From: Hymenobacter psoromatis
Lineage (GTDB): Bacteria > Bacteroidota > Bacteroidia > Cytophagales > Hymenobacteraceae
Direction: 5' to 3'
Assembly (NCBI GenBank): GCA_001596155.1
Contig: CP014771.1
Location: 2,542,001-2,606,000 of the forward strand
DNA length: 64,000 nucleotides
This document shows, one piece after another, positions 35,603 to 42,824 of this stretch. The translations under genes were made by a program, and so were the position numbers. The notes beneath the pieces were generated by a model. The model was not told where the DNA came from, ran no database searches, and saw only the letters and a list, made by a program, of their open reading frames with translations. How positions within the stretch are numbered: the first letter of the stretch is position 1; each line of letters starts with the position of its first letter.

Positions 35603-36703
35603 TTATAAATCGCTAAGATTAACTCGCAAAAGTTTAGCTAGTGCTGCAGAGTCCAGTTGAGCTGCACCATTTGTAAAGGTTACATAAAATAACAGTTGAC
35701 CTCGCCGCAATTCCTTGCGTCGGCTAGCATGGTCAGGCTCATCCACAGATGGAGCTAACAGGTAGCCTTCCTCTGGATTAATCTTAACTGTCATTTTCTT
35801 TTGATTTTTGACATCCCCCTCTGTGAAGTACCTAGTTTCCTCATTAGCGGGGTCCGTCAATAAAGTCAGAATATGCTCATAGCTTAGCGCATACGCTCGG
35901 TCGAAGAAAACCTGCACATAGAAGTGTGGAACGCCATAGGTCTGCACCCAGTGGTACACTACACGCAAATCTTCTATTTTGGGGGTAATGCTTAAGTGGT
36001 CTCGTTTCCGTAATTCCTCCAAAGAAGTTTTCAAGTCACTAAATGCTTGTGCCGCTTCTACCAGTTGCGGAGAACTGCGCCATGTCGGACGTTTAAAGTC
36101 AATTACTCTCATCGTTTCCGCCGTGATTCCTGCTAAAACATCTAGGTACGCGCGGCGGCTTCCAGTATTAAGTAGTTCTGTATATTCTGTCTCGATACGA
36201 CTTTTAATAGCCAGTGCATCTTGCGTATGACGCTCTTTTCGCTCACGCATGACTTCATCGTACTTCTTTGATAGAAATGCACTGGAACGCACCTCAAGAC
36301 CTACAATAGCCTTAGGTACAATTTCATCCAATTCAGCCCGAGGTCTTCGGCTAATATCATTACCCCAATCAGTAGGCAAATCATCCCGCTTAAATACTAG
36401 TATATCAGGCCGTTTTCCGATTTCATCTACCTCTCGTTGAAAGTTTTCAAAGAACTCTTTAAAGCCCTCTTCCCCTGCTACGCGGTCGTCCCCCATCCCA
36501 TAACGGACAGCAACATACTTTTCTGTAGTTTGATTAATAGCGGCAAGCATTATATTCTCCGCCCAATCGCCTTGCTCCCGGTTAGTAGTAAATTCTGATG
36601 AGGCCTGTGAAGGTATTCGAATGGGCGGGCGCTCGGCTTCCATATCTACCAACGTCGTGGGTATTTGCTCCATTAGGAGGCTGATTCGGTCTTTATATGC
36701 CAT
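35603..36703 (-). CDS. Type II restriction endonuclease, AccI-like
   Basis: The 366-residue protein lies directly upstream of the methyltransferase gene. RPDILVF (Asp100) and GLEVRSSAF (Glu137) form a plausible PD-(D/E)XK-type active site with Arg in place of the usual Lys. The later TYGVPHFYVQVFFDRAYAL resembles AccI-family enzymes as I remember them. I chose the ATG at 36703 because the alternative GTG at 36727 lies before a perfect -7 box. The nuclease gene preceding the methylase gene, with no visible controller gene, is notable. Low GC supports acquisition by transfer. Confidence 0.7.
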   Translation of the reverse strand: MAYKDRISLLMEQIPTTLVDMEAERPPIRIPSQASSEFTTNREQGDWAENIMLAAINQTTEKYVAVRYGMGDDRVAGEEGFKEFFENFQREVDEIGKRPDILVFKRDDLPTDWGNDISRRPRAELDEIVPKAIVGLEVRSSAFLSKKYDEVMRERKERHTQDALAIKSRIETEYTELLNTGSRRAYLDVLAGITAETMRVIDFKRPTWRSSPQLVEAAQAFSDLKTSLEELRKRDHLSITPKIEDLRVVYHWVQTYGVPHFYVQVFFDRAYALSYEHILTLLTDPANEETRYFTEGDVKNQKKMTVKINPEEGYLLAPSVDEPDHASRRKELRRGQLLFYVTFTNGAAQLDSAALAKLLRVNLSDL

Positions 36704-36708
36704 AAAGA

Positions 36709-36716
36709 CAAAAGTA
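36709..36716 (-). promoter_or_regulatory. Promoter -7 box of the restriction-modification operon
   Basis: TACTTTTG matches TAnnTTTG and lies 5 nt before the ATG at 36703, so transcription should start at or near the start codon (leaderless mRNA). The single box would drive both nuclease and methylase. Confidence 0.5.
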
Positions 36717-36780
36717 GTGATTGCCACTAGGCCGCTCAGCTTAAAAGTATAGAGCGACTTGTGTAATTCAACATGTAATC

Positions 36781-36814
36781 AAAACAGCCACTCAGATTCT
36801 CATCTAAGTGGCTG
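36781..36814 (-). terminator. Terminator downstream of tRNA-Gly
   Basis: Read on the minus strand, CAGCCACTTAGAT and ATCTGAGTGGCTG form a 13-bp stem with one mismatch around GAGA, followed by TTTT. It lies 12 bp after the tRNA. Confidence 0.85.
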
Positions 36815-36825
36815 CTACTGAATGA

Positions 36826-36897
36826 GCGAGAAACGAGGCTCGAACTCGCGACCCTCAGCTTGGGAAGCTGATGCTCTACCAACTGAGCTACTCTCGC
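36826..36897 (-). tRNA. tRNA-Gly (anticodon CCC)
   Basis: The 72-nt cloverleaf folds fully: acceptor GCGAGAG/TTCTCGC, D-arm GCTC-GAGC, anticodon stem TCAGC/GCTGA with loop TTCCCAA giving anticodon CCC, and T-arm GCGAG/CTCGT with loop TTCGAGC. CCA is not encoded. The gene flanks the transferred restriction-modification pair, but no integrase or duplicated tRNA end is found beside it. Confidence 0.95.
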
Positions 36898-36913
36898 GGG
36901 GTATTTGGTGGGA

Positions 36914-36921
36914 CAAAGGTA
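36914..36921 (-). promoter_or_regulatory. Promoter -7 box for tRNA-Gly
   Basis: TACCTTTG on the minus strand matches TAnnTTTG and sits 16 nt before the tRNA 5' end. Confidence 0.6.
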
Positions 36922-36977
36922 GGGCGGGCGGGCCAAATAGCAAGGTGGGGAACATCGGGGCGCCCGCCGTAGTTTAG

Positions 36978-37229
36978 ATGCTGCTTATGGCTCGCCGTCC
37001 TTCTTCCCGCACCTTCCTGTCCCCTGCTTCGCGCCGCGTAGTGGCGGCGTTGCTTATTGCGGCCGGTATCCTGCTGGTGCTGGGGCAGTTGCTGCGGTTG
37101 TACGTGCTGATGGCCGAGTGGCACAAGCTGGGCGTGCTGGGGGCCGGGCCGCTGGCGGGCGTGCTGCTGGGCCTGGGCGCGGGCCTGCTTACCAGCTACG
37201 CCGGCTGGCGCGTGGGGCGGGCGGGCTGA
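36978..37229 (+). CDS. Small two-helix membrane protein (83 aa)
   Basis: After a basic N-terminus (MARRPSSRTFLSPASRR) the protein has two hydrophobic segments (VVAALLIAAGILLVLGQLL and GVLGAGPLAGVLLGLGAGLL) and a short tail. No family is recognised. ATG codons at 36978 and 36987 are both possible; the second gives a cleaner MARRP start. It stands between the tRNA and the GNAT gene on the plus strand. Confidence 0.5.
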   Translation: MLLMARRPSSRTFLSPASRRVVAALLIAAGILLVLGQLLRLYVLMAEWHKLGVLGAGPLAGVLLGLGAGLLTSYAGWRVGRAG

Positions 37230-37278
37230 GGGCGCGGCGGGCCACAAGCCGCCCGGCGGCTGCACCTTTGCGGCTAGT

Positions 37279-37827
37279 ATGTCATCTCCGCTCCGCATTT
37301 CCGTGGCCAAGGCCAACCTGGCTACCGCTACCCGCCTGGCCGCGCTGGGCCGCCAAACGTTCAGCGAAACTTTCGCCGCCACCAACACGCCCGAGGATAT
37401 GGCGGCCTACCTGGCCGAAGCCTATGGGCCCGACCTGCAGCTGGCGCAGCTGCAAGACCCGCGCCACACCTTTTTGCTGGCCGAAATGCAGGGCCAGGCC
37501 GTGGGCTACGCGCTCCTGGCCAACGATTCTACCCTGGGCTTACCCGCCGAAAATACCGCCAAGCAGCTTGAAATCAAGCAGCTCTACGTAGTGGAGGATT
37601 GGATTGGCACCGGCCTGGGCGGCACCCTCATGCGGCGCTGCCTGGAGGTGGCCCAGGCGGCGGGCGTGAGCGCCGTGGTGCTAGGCGTGTGGGAGCACAA
37701 CGAGCGGGCTAAGTCTTTTTACCAGCGCTATGGCTTTCGGGAAATTGGCGACGTGGCCTTTCGGCTGGGCGAGGACGTGCAGCGCGACCTGATATATCGC
37801 AAAGGGCTGGCGGGCCGGGTGGGGTAG
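37279..37827 (+). CDS. GNAT-family N-acetyltransferase
   Basis: The 182-residue protein has the GNAT core. KQLYVVEDWIGTGLGGTLMRRCLE carries the acetyl-CoA-binding R/Q-x-x-G-x-G/A-like loop, and LGVWEHNERAKSFYQRYGFREIGD forms the typical last strand and helix. The acyl acceptor (small molecule or protein N-terminus) is unknown. A -7-like CACCTTTG lies 8 nt before the start. Confidence 0.9.
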   Translation: MSSPLRISVAKANLATATRLAALGRQTFSETFAATNTPEDMAAYLAEAYGPDLQLAQLQDPRHTFLLAEMQGQAVGYALLANDSTLGLPAENTAKQLEIKQLYVVEDWIGTGLGGTLMRRCLEVAQAAGVSAVVLGVWEHNERAKSFYQRYGFREIGDVAFRLGEDVQRDLIYRKGLAGRVG

Positions 37828-37835
37828 TACTTTTG
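37828..37835 (+). promoter_or_regulatory. -7 box abutting a start codon
   Basis: TACTTTTG is followed by GCC and then the ATG at 37839. The preceding GNAT stop codon TAG (37825-37827) ends just before the box. Confidence 0.5.
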
Positions 37836-37838
37836 GCC

Positions 37839-38831
37839 ATGCAGCGACGGTATCGGGCAGGTTGGATAACTGAAATAACTGGATGGCCCCGGCTGCTGGC
37901 GGCGCTGCTGCTGGGCCTGGGTGCCTGCCAGCCGGGCACTCGCCCCGACGCGGCGGCCCCGCTGCCGCTGCTCACCGGGCACTTTGCCGGCGGCCTGCAA
38001 GTGCCCGGCCGGCCCGAGCTGCGCGCCGCCCTGGAGCTGCGCTACCCGCGGCCCGGCCACTACGATGCCGAGTTGGTGCTGCCCCAGCAACCCGCGCTGA
38101 GCTTTGTAGCTGATACGCTGACTTTTGCGGGCGATACGCTGCGCCTGATGCGGCCCGGCCGGCCCGGCGAAACCCTGACGCTGGGCCGCCAGGGCGACTT
38201 CTGGCGCGGCACGCTGCGGCTCGATTCGGTGCGCTACCCCCTGCTGCTGGTACGGCGCGGGCCGCCCGAGCCGGCCGTGTACCGGGTGCGGCGCGATGAG
38301 GTGGCCGGCACCCACGGCCCGGCGCTGCTCTTTAGCCCCGCCGATGAGAGCCTGCCTGGCCTGGCGCTGGCGTTTTTCCCTACCCCCCCTACCGCCGCCG
38401 AAGGCCCGGTGTGGGCCGATGCGCTAGCCCGCGAGGGCCATACGGTGCTGCTGCTGCCCGCCGCCGACACGCTCACCGCGCCCGCCTTGGCCAACTCGCT
38501 GGCGCTGCTGCGCCGCACGGCGGGCGTCGATACGGCGCGGGTGGGAGCCTGGCTGGGCGGGCGAGCGGCGGACCAGCTACCCTCACTTTTTGCCGAAAAC
38601 CCGGCTTCGCGGCCCGCCTTCGTGGTGGTGCAGGAGTTGCCTACCCCCCCGCTGGCGGCCCGGCGCGCCTGGCGCGACCTGGCCCAGCACGAACCGCTGT
38701 TGGCCGTGTATGGGGTAGCGCAGCCCAAGGCCGCCGCCGCCGGGCGGGCGTTGCTGGGTGGTCAGCGCGTGCGGCAAGGCTCGCAAGCCAGCTTGATGAC
38801 GCAGGTAATTAATTGGCTTAAAGCACGTTAG
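37839..38831 (+). CDS. Uncharacterised lipoprotein with alpha/beta-hydrolase-like domain
   Basis: The 330-residue protein has a lipobox LGLGAC (Cys30) and a beta-rich first half (ALELRYPRPGHYDAELVL). Its second half (about 160-330) resembles a degenerate alpha/beta hydrolase: GLALAFFPTPPTAAEGPVW, then GAWLGGRAADQLPSLF where a G-x-S-x-G elbow would be, but the nucleophile is not Ser. It is therefore probably not an active esterase. A perfect -7 box TACTTTTG (37828-37835) ends 3 nt before the ATG, implying a leaderless transcript. Confidence 0.6.
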   Translation: MQRRYRAGWITEITGWPRLLAALLLGLGACQPGTRPDAAAPLPLLTGHFAGGLQVPGRPELRAALELRYPRPGHYDAELVLPQQPALSFVADTLTFAGDTLRLMRPGRPGETLTLGRQGDFWRGTLRLDSVRYPLLLVRRGPPEPAVYRVRRDEVAGTHGPALLFSPADESLPGLALAFFPTPPTAAEGPVWADALAREGHTVLLLPAADTLTAPALANSLALLRRTAGVDTARVGAWLGGRAADQLPSLFAENPASRPAFVVVQELPTPPLAARRAWRDLAQHEPLLAVYGVAQPKAAAAGRALLGGQRVRQGSQASLMTQVINWLKAR

Positions 38832-38886
38832 AATTACTACTACTTTACTCTATTTTGGCGCTTAAAGCTGCTGCTTGCAATGGCTG

Positions 38887-39009
38887 CCAGTATAGGTATT
38901 TTCACCGCAGAAGACGCAGAGGGCTTCGCGGAAGAGCCGCAGAGGTTCTTCTTCTGCGGCTCTTCCGCGAAGCCCTCTGCGTCTTCTGCGGTGAAAATAC
39001 CTATACTGG
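38887..39009. repeat. Long palindrome between convergent genes
   Basis: Arms starting CCAGTATAGGTATTTTCACC (38887) and ending with the exact complement (39009) enclose an 11-nt loop. It occupies the gap between the lipoprotein gene and the convergent radical SAM gene and can form a very strong bidirectional hairpin. Confidence 0.9.
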
Positions 39010-39019
39010 CCCTACCCCC

Positions 39020-41296
39020 CTACACCAGCAGCAAGCCCTTTTCGCGCAGCAACCGCCAGGCGGGGCTTTGCAGAAAATTTTCCCAGGGACCAGCGGCGGG
39101 CGGAAAGGTAGCAGCGGCTTCTTTGAGCAGGAATTTGGCGTCGTAGTCGGTGCTGAGGCGCGTGAGCAGCTCGTGCAGCCAGGGACCGATGATTTCGGTG
39201 GTTTTCACTTCGAAATCCTCGGCCTGCTCGTAGCAGGTGAGGATGGCGCGGGTCATTTTTTTGTCTTTGGGGCTGGTGCCGCCGGTGGTTCTTAGCTCCA
39301 GCTCGGGTGGGTTGCCGAGCCAGAATAGGCGGCGGTTGGGCTGAGCAAAATCGGGCTTATCGGCCTCAGTCAGTGCTTGCTGAATGAGCTGGCGGGGCAC
39401 CGTGGGGCGGGGCGTTTTGAAATCAAACCAGAAGCTGAGCGGCTCGCGCAGGGCCACGCTGTGCATGTAGTTGTAGAGGCTTTTGGCCAGGCCGGGGCCG
39501 AAGGTTTCGTGGTCCGCGCCGAGCGGGTCATCGTGCCAGAGGTCGTTCCAGGCGAAGGGACCAGGCTCGGGGCCGGTGGCGGCGACCTGGTACTTGGCGG
39601 GGTTTTTCCCCACCGGCGAGTGGGCCGTCATCGAGAAGCGGTGCCAGTAGCCGCTCTGCACGATGCCGGCCTCGAAGAGCTGGCGCACAACTTCCAGCGA
39701 ATCAAGGGTTTCCTGCGCGGTTTGGGTAGGAAAGCCGTACATGAGGTAGGCATGCACGAGCACGTCGGCCGCCGTGAAGCCCTGCGTGACGCGCGCTACC
39801 TGGGCGATGGTCACGCCCTTTTCCATGAGGGCCAGCAGCCTATCCGAGGCCACTTCGAGGCCGCCGCTGATGGCGATGCAGCCCGAGGCGGCCAGCAGCC
39901 GGCAGAGGTCGGGCGTGAAGGTTTTTTCGAACCGGATGTTGCCCCACCAGCTGATGCTGACGCGGCGCTTCAATAGCTCAATAGCCAGGTCACGCAAGGC
40001 CAGCGGCGGGGCAGCCTCGTCCACGAAGTGGAAGCCGGTCTGGCCGGTCTGGGCCACTATTTGCTCGATTCTATCGACCAGCAGCGTGGCCGGCGCGTCC
40101 TCGTAGCGGCCGATGTAGTCGAGCGTAACGTCGCAGAAGGAGCAGCGCTTCCAGTAGCAGCCGTGGGCTACGGTGAGCTTGTTCCAGCGGCCGTCGCTCC
40201 AGAGGCGGTGCATGGGGTTCAATACCTCAATAACTGACAGATAATCAGTCAGTTTCAAATCCGAATAGTCGGGCGTGCCGACTTCGGGATGCGGAATGTC
40301 GGGGTGCGGATGGTTGATATATTCGACCTGCCCGGCCTCGTTACGCAGAAAGGTGCGCTGGAGCTGGCTTTTGTCAATGGAGGCAAAAAGAACGTCATGC
40401 TCTTCCTGCCTCCGCCACTGCTCGCCCTGACGTTCTTTTTTAGCCTGCAAATACCCGAACAGCCGCAGCCACGGCCCCTCGCCATCGTCCAGAGTCAAAT
40501 AGTCGATGTAGTCAAAAAAGCGCGGCTCGTTCAGGCCGCGCAGCTCGGTGTTGGGGTAGCCGCCGCCCATCACGGTCACGGTTTCGGGGCTGACTGCTTT
40601 GATGCGCTGGGCCAGCCGCAGGGCGGCGTAGAGGTTACCGGGGAAGGGCACGGTGAAGCCCACGATATCGGGCCGGGCCTCGGCCAGGAGCGCATCCAGC
40701 AGCTCCATTAGCATGCGGTCAAGCAGGTTGGGCGGGGCTTGCAGGGCGGCGTGCAGCGGGTCGAAGTGGGTGGCCGACATGGCCAGGGATTCCGCGTAGC
40801 GGGAGAGGCCAAACTGCGGGCCCACGGTTTCTTTCACCAAGTCGGCGAGGTCCTCTAAATACAGCGTGGCCAGGTGGCGGGCCTGGTCGGTGAGGCCCAT
40901 CGTGCCGAAAGCCGTTTCGAGGTCGGCCACGTTGTCAAAGCGGCTGGCTTCGGGCAAAAACCGGCCGTGGCAGATGCGCGGGGCCAGCGTGAGGTCCTTG
41001 TTTTGCAAAAACCGAATGGCCGGGCCAATGCTGGCCTCGTAGCGGCGGCGCAGGCGCAGCATCCGCTGAGCGTTGTCGCTGAGGTCGTAGTCACCGGCTT
41101 CTATTTCGTCGAATACCCGCGTCAGGCCTTCTTTCGAAAACAGCCTGAGCACCAGCTCAATACTCAGGTCGGCCTGACGTGCCTGGTAGCCCCGCGTCCC
41201 CAAAAAACCCTTGATATAGGCCGTGGCCGGGTACGGGGTATTGAGCTGCGTGAGCGGCGGGGTAATGAGCAGCAGGCGAGGCGAAGAACTAGGCAC
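39020..41296 (-). CDS. B12-binding radical SAM protein
   Basis: The 758-residue protein has an N-terminal cobalamin-binding-like region (RLLLITPPLTQLNTPYPATAY) continuing through GFTVPFPGNLYAALRLAQ and VMGGGYPN. A radical SAM core follows with the cluster motif CYWKRCSFC (Cys380, Cys385, Cys388), then GWGNIRFEK-like and GLEVASDRLL blocks. The reaction is unknown. Residues about 286-305 (AKKERQGEQWRRQEEHDVLF) are encoded by a fragment of the class A intergenic repeat. The start is GTG at 41296, and a -7 box (TAGGTTTG, 41304-41311) lies 7 nt upstream, so the transcript may be leaderless. Confidence 0.87.
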   Translation of the reverse strand: MPSSSPRLLLITPPLTQLNTPYPATAYIKGFLGTRGYQARQADLSIELVLRLFSKEGLTRVFDEIEAGDYDLSDNAQRMLRLRRRYEASIGPAIRFLQNKDLTLAPRICHGRFLPEASRFDNVADLETAFGTMGLTDQARHLATLYLEDLADLVKETVGPQFGLSRYAESLAMSATHFDPLHAALQAPPNLLDRMLMELLDALLAEARPDIVGFTVPFPGNLYAALRLAQRIKAVSPETVTVMGGGYPNTELRGLNEPRFFDYIDYLTLDDGEGPWLRLFGYLQAKKERQGEQWRRQEEHDVLFASIDKSQLQRTFLRNEAGQVEYINHPHPDIPHPEVGTPDYSDLKLTDYLSVIEVLNPMHRLWSDGRWNKLTVAHGCYWKRCSFCDVTLDYIGRYEDAPATLLVDRIEQIVAQTGQTGFHFVDEAAPPLALRDLAIELLKRRVSISWWGNIRFEKTFTPDLCRLLAASGCIAISGGLEVASDRLLALMEKGVTIAQVARVTQGFTAADVLVHAYLMYGFPTQTAQETLDSLEVVRQLFEAGIVQSGYWHRFSMTAHSPVGKNPAKYQVAATGPEPGPFAWNDLWHDDPLGADHETFGPGLAKSLYNYMHSVALREPLSFWFDFKTPRPTVPRQLIQQALTEADKPDFAQPNRRLFWLGNPPELELRTTGGTSPKDKKMTRAILTCYEQAEDFEVKTTEIIGPWLHELLTRLSTDYDAKFLLKEAAATFPPAAGPWENFLQSPAWRLLREKGLLLV
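40385..40440. repeat. Class A repeat fragment inserted in a coding sequence
   Basis: AAAAAGAACGTCA at 40385-40397 and its exact complement TGACGTTCTTTTT at 40428-40440 are the termini of the palindrome at 53102-53217. Only about 30 bp lie between them. The fragment is read through in frame by the radical SAM gene. Confidence 0.75.
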
Positions 41297-41388
41297 GGGA
41301 CTACAAACCTACGCGGGAGCCGCGTGGTTCGGGCGGGGCGTTAAAAGCGGCGCTCTCCCCGCCCTACCCCACCCGCCAGAACCGCTAC

Positions 41389-42681
41389 CTATATCGCCGG
41401 GTCGGTGGGCGTGGAGGAGTTGTTTTCGCGCTCGGTGCGGGGGTAGGGGTAGAAGGTGCGGTTGCGCTCGGTGCCGGGGGTGCCGGGGCCGGGGCGGCCA
41501 AAGCGGCGGCTATCGGGCAGGCGAAAACCCTGGAAAGCCAGCTCGATGTCGCGGTTGCGCAGGATTTCGAGCAGCACCGCATCCGCCGTCATCGCGCCGG
41601 CGTAGGGGGGTAGGGCCGCGCCGAGGCCGTAAATATCCTGGGCCGGCGTCTTGGTCAGCACCCGGTTGAGAAACGTGACGGCGTTGGTCAAATCGTTCTT
41701 GCGGGCGTAGGCTTCGGCCTGAATGAGCAGCATCTCGCCCGGCAAATACACCGGAATGGGCGCGCCGTTGGCGGTATAAAAAGCGAGGCCGCGGTTTTGG
41801 GTGGGGGTAGGGTTAGCCCGCACCAGGAACGGCAGGCGCTGGTCGGCGGCGCTGGGCGCGAGCACGCCGGTGAGGCCCAGGCTGGCATCGGTGGGCTCAA
41901 ACACGTTGCGGTTGCCGAAGGCGACTTCAAAAATCGGGTTGCGGGTATTGTCATCAAAGTTGAAGACTGATTTCTTGGTCAAATCGACTTTGGCGGCGGC
42001 AGCGATGGCCTTGTCGTAGTTGCCGGCCTCCAGGCTATAGCGCGCAATGAGGGCTTGCAGCGTGTTGGCCAGGTCGAGGCCGGGCACGATTTTGCTCGTG
42101 AAATCGGCCGAAACGGGCGTGGCGGCCAGCTGCGCGGCGGCGGCTTCGAGCTGCGTCACGGCATCGGTTAGCAGCTGGGTGCGGGGCACGAAGGGCGCGT
42201 TGTCGCCGGTGACGAGCGGCGCCTGCTCAAAAAACTCGGCCAGCGTGCCCAGCGCCAGCGCCCGGAAAATGCTGGCGTAGGCCACGATGCCGCTGCGGGT
42301 GCCCGCGTCGGGAGCGTTGGCGGCGTTGGCCAGCACCAGGTCGGCGTTGGCGCGCACCAGCTGGCACTGCGTCCACGCGTTGCGCACCACGCCGTTGCTG
42401 TTGTTCACGTTGCCCGCGCCCAGGCTCACGTTGTATTCCTCAATATTACCCACGTTCAGAATAGCTAACTCGCGGGTGCTGAGGCCGCCCAGGGCAGTGG
42501 CATTGTAGAGCACGCTCAGCAGGCCGTTGGTGGTGTAGCGGTATTGCAGGCCGTTGCAGAGCGTGAGCAGGCCGTCGGAGGAGGTCACGACCTGCGTTTG
42601 GCTGGCCGTGCTGGGGTTCTGGAAATCTTTGTTGCAGGCGCCGAGCGAAAGCAGGGCGGCCAGAAAGAACAGCTTTTTCAT
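41389..42681 (-). CDS. SusD-like lipoprotein of the second SusC/SusD pair
   Basis: The 430-residue protein has a lipobox LSLGAC (Cys16 region) and mature start NKDFQNPST. It includes RNAWTQCQLVRANADLVL and, near the C-terminus, the SusD-type YLPGEMLLIQAEAYARKND and RNRDIELAFQGFR blocks. It is shorter than canonical SusD. I chose ATG 42681 because the longer frame to 42735 reads through the class A palindrome. It follows its SusC partner, and no glycosidase is adjacent, so the ligand is unknown. Confidence 0.85.
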   Translation of the reverse strand: MKKLFFLAALLSLGACNKDFQNPSTASQTQVVTSSDGLLTLCNGLQYRYTTNGLLSVLYNATALGGLSTRELAILNVGNIEEYNVSLGAGNVNNSNGVVRNAWTQCQLVRANADLVLANAANAPDAGTRSGIVAYASIFRALALGTLAEFFEQAPLVTGDNAPFVPRTQLLTDAVTQLEAAAAQLAATPVSADFTSKIVPGLDLANTLQALIARYSLEAGNYDKAIAAAAKVDLTKKSVFNFDDNTRNPIFEVAFGNRNVFEPTDASLGLTGVLAPSAADQRLPFLVRANPTPTQNRGLAFYTANGAPIPVYLPGEMLLIQAEAYARKNDLTNAVTFLNRVLTKTPAQDIYGLGAALPPYAGAMTADAVLLEILRNRDIELAFQGFRLPDSRRFGRPGPGTPGTERNRTFYPYPRTERENNSSTPTDPAI

Positions 42682-42706
42682 ATTATTGCTAGCGAAGAAG
42701 AGTAGG

Positions 42707-42807
42707 AGAACGTCATGCTGAGCTTGTCGAAGCATCTCGCTCGCGTCGTTGAATGATTTGATTACTACTGCACGCGAGATGCTTCGGCAAGCTCAGCATG
42801 ATGTTCT
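42707..42807. repeat. Class A long palindrome between SusC and SusD genes
   Basis: Arms AGAACGTCATGCTGAGCTTG (from 42707) and the complement (to 42807) pair with two differences around a GATTTGATTACT-type loop. It sits inside a presumed operon, so it may attenuate or stabilise rather than stop transcription. Confidence 0.85.
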
Positions 42808-42824
42808 TTTGGTGATTGACGACC

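Noticed and set aside
36826..36897. tRNA-Gly as the integration site of the restriction-modification pair
   Set aside because: No copy of the tRNA 3' end was found on the far side (33805-34020) and no integrase gene is present.
36736..36936. 66-residue minus-strand protein containing RVAQLVEHQLPKLRV
   Set aside because: This is the translated tRNA-Gly gene, a common false gene call.
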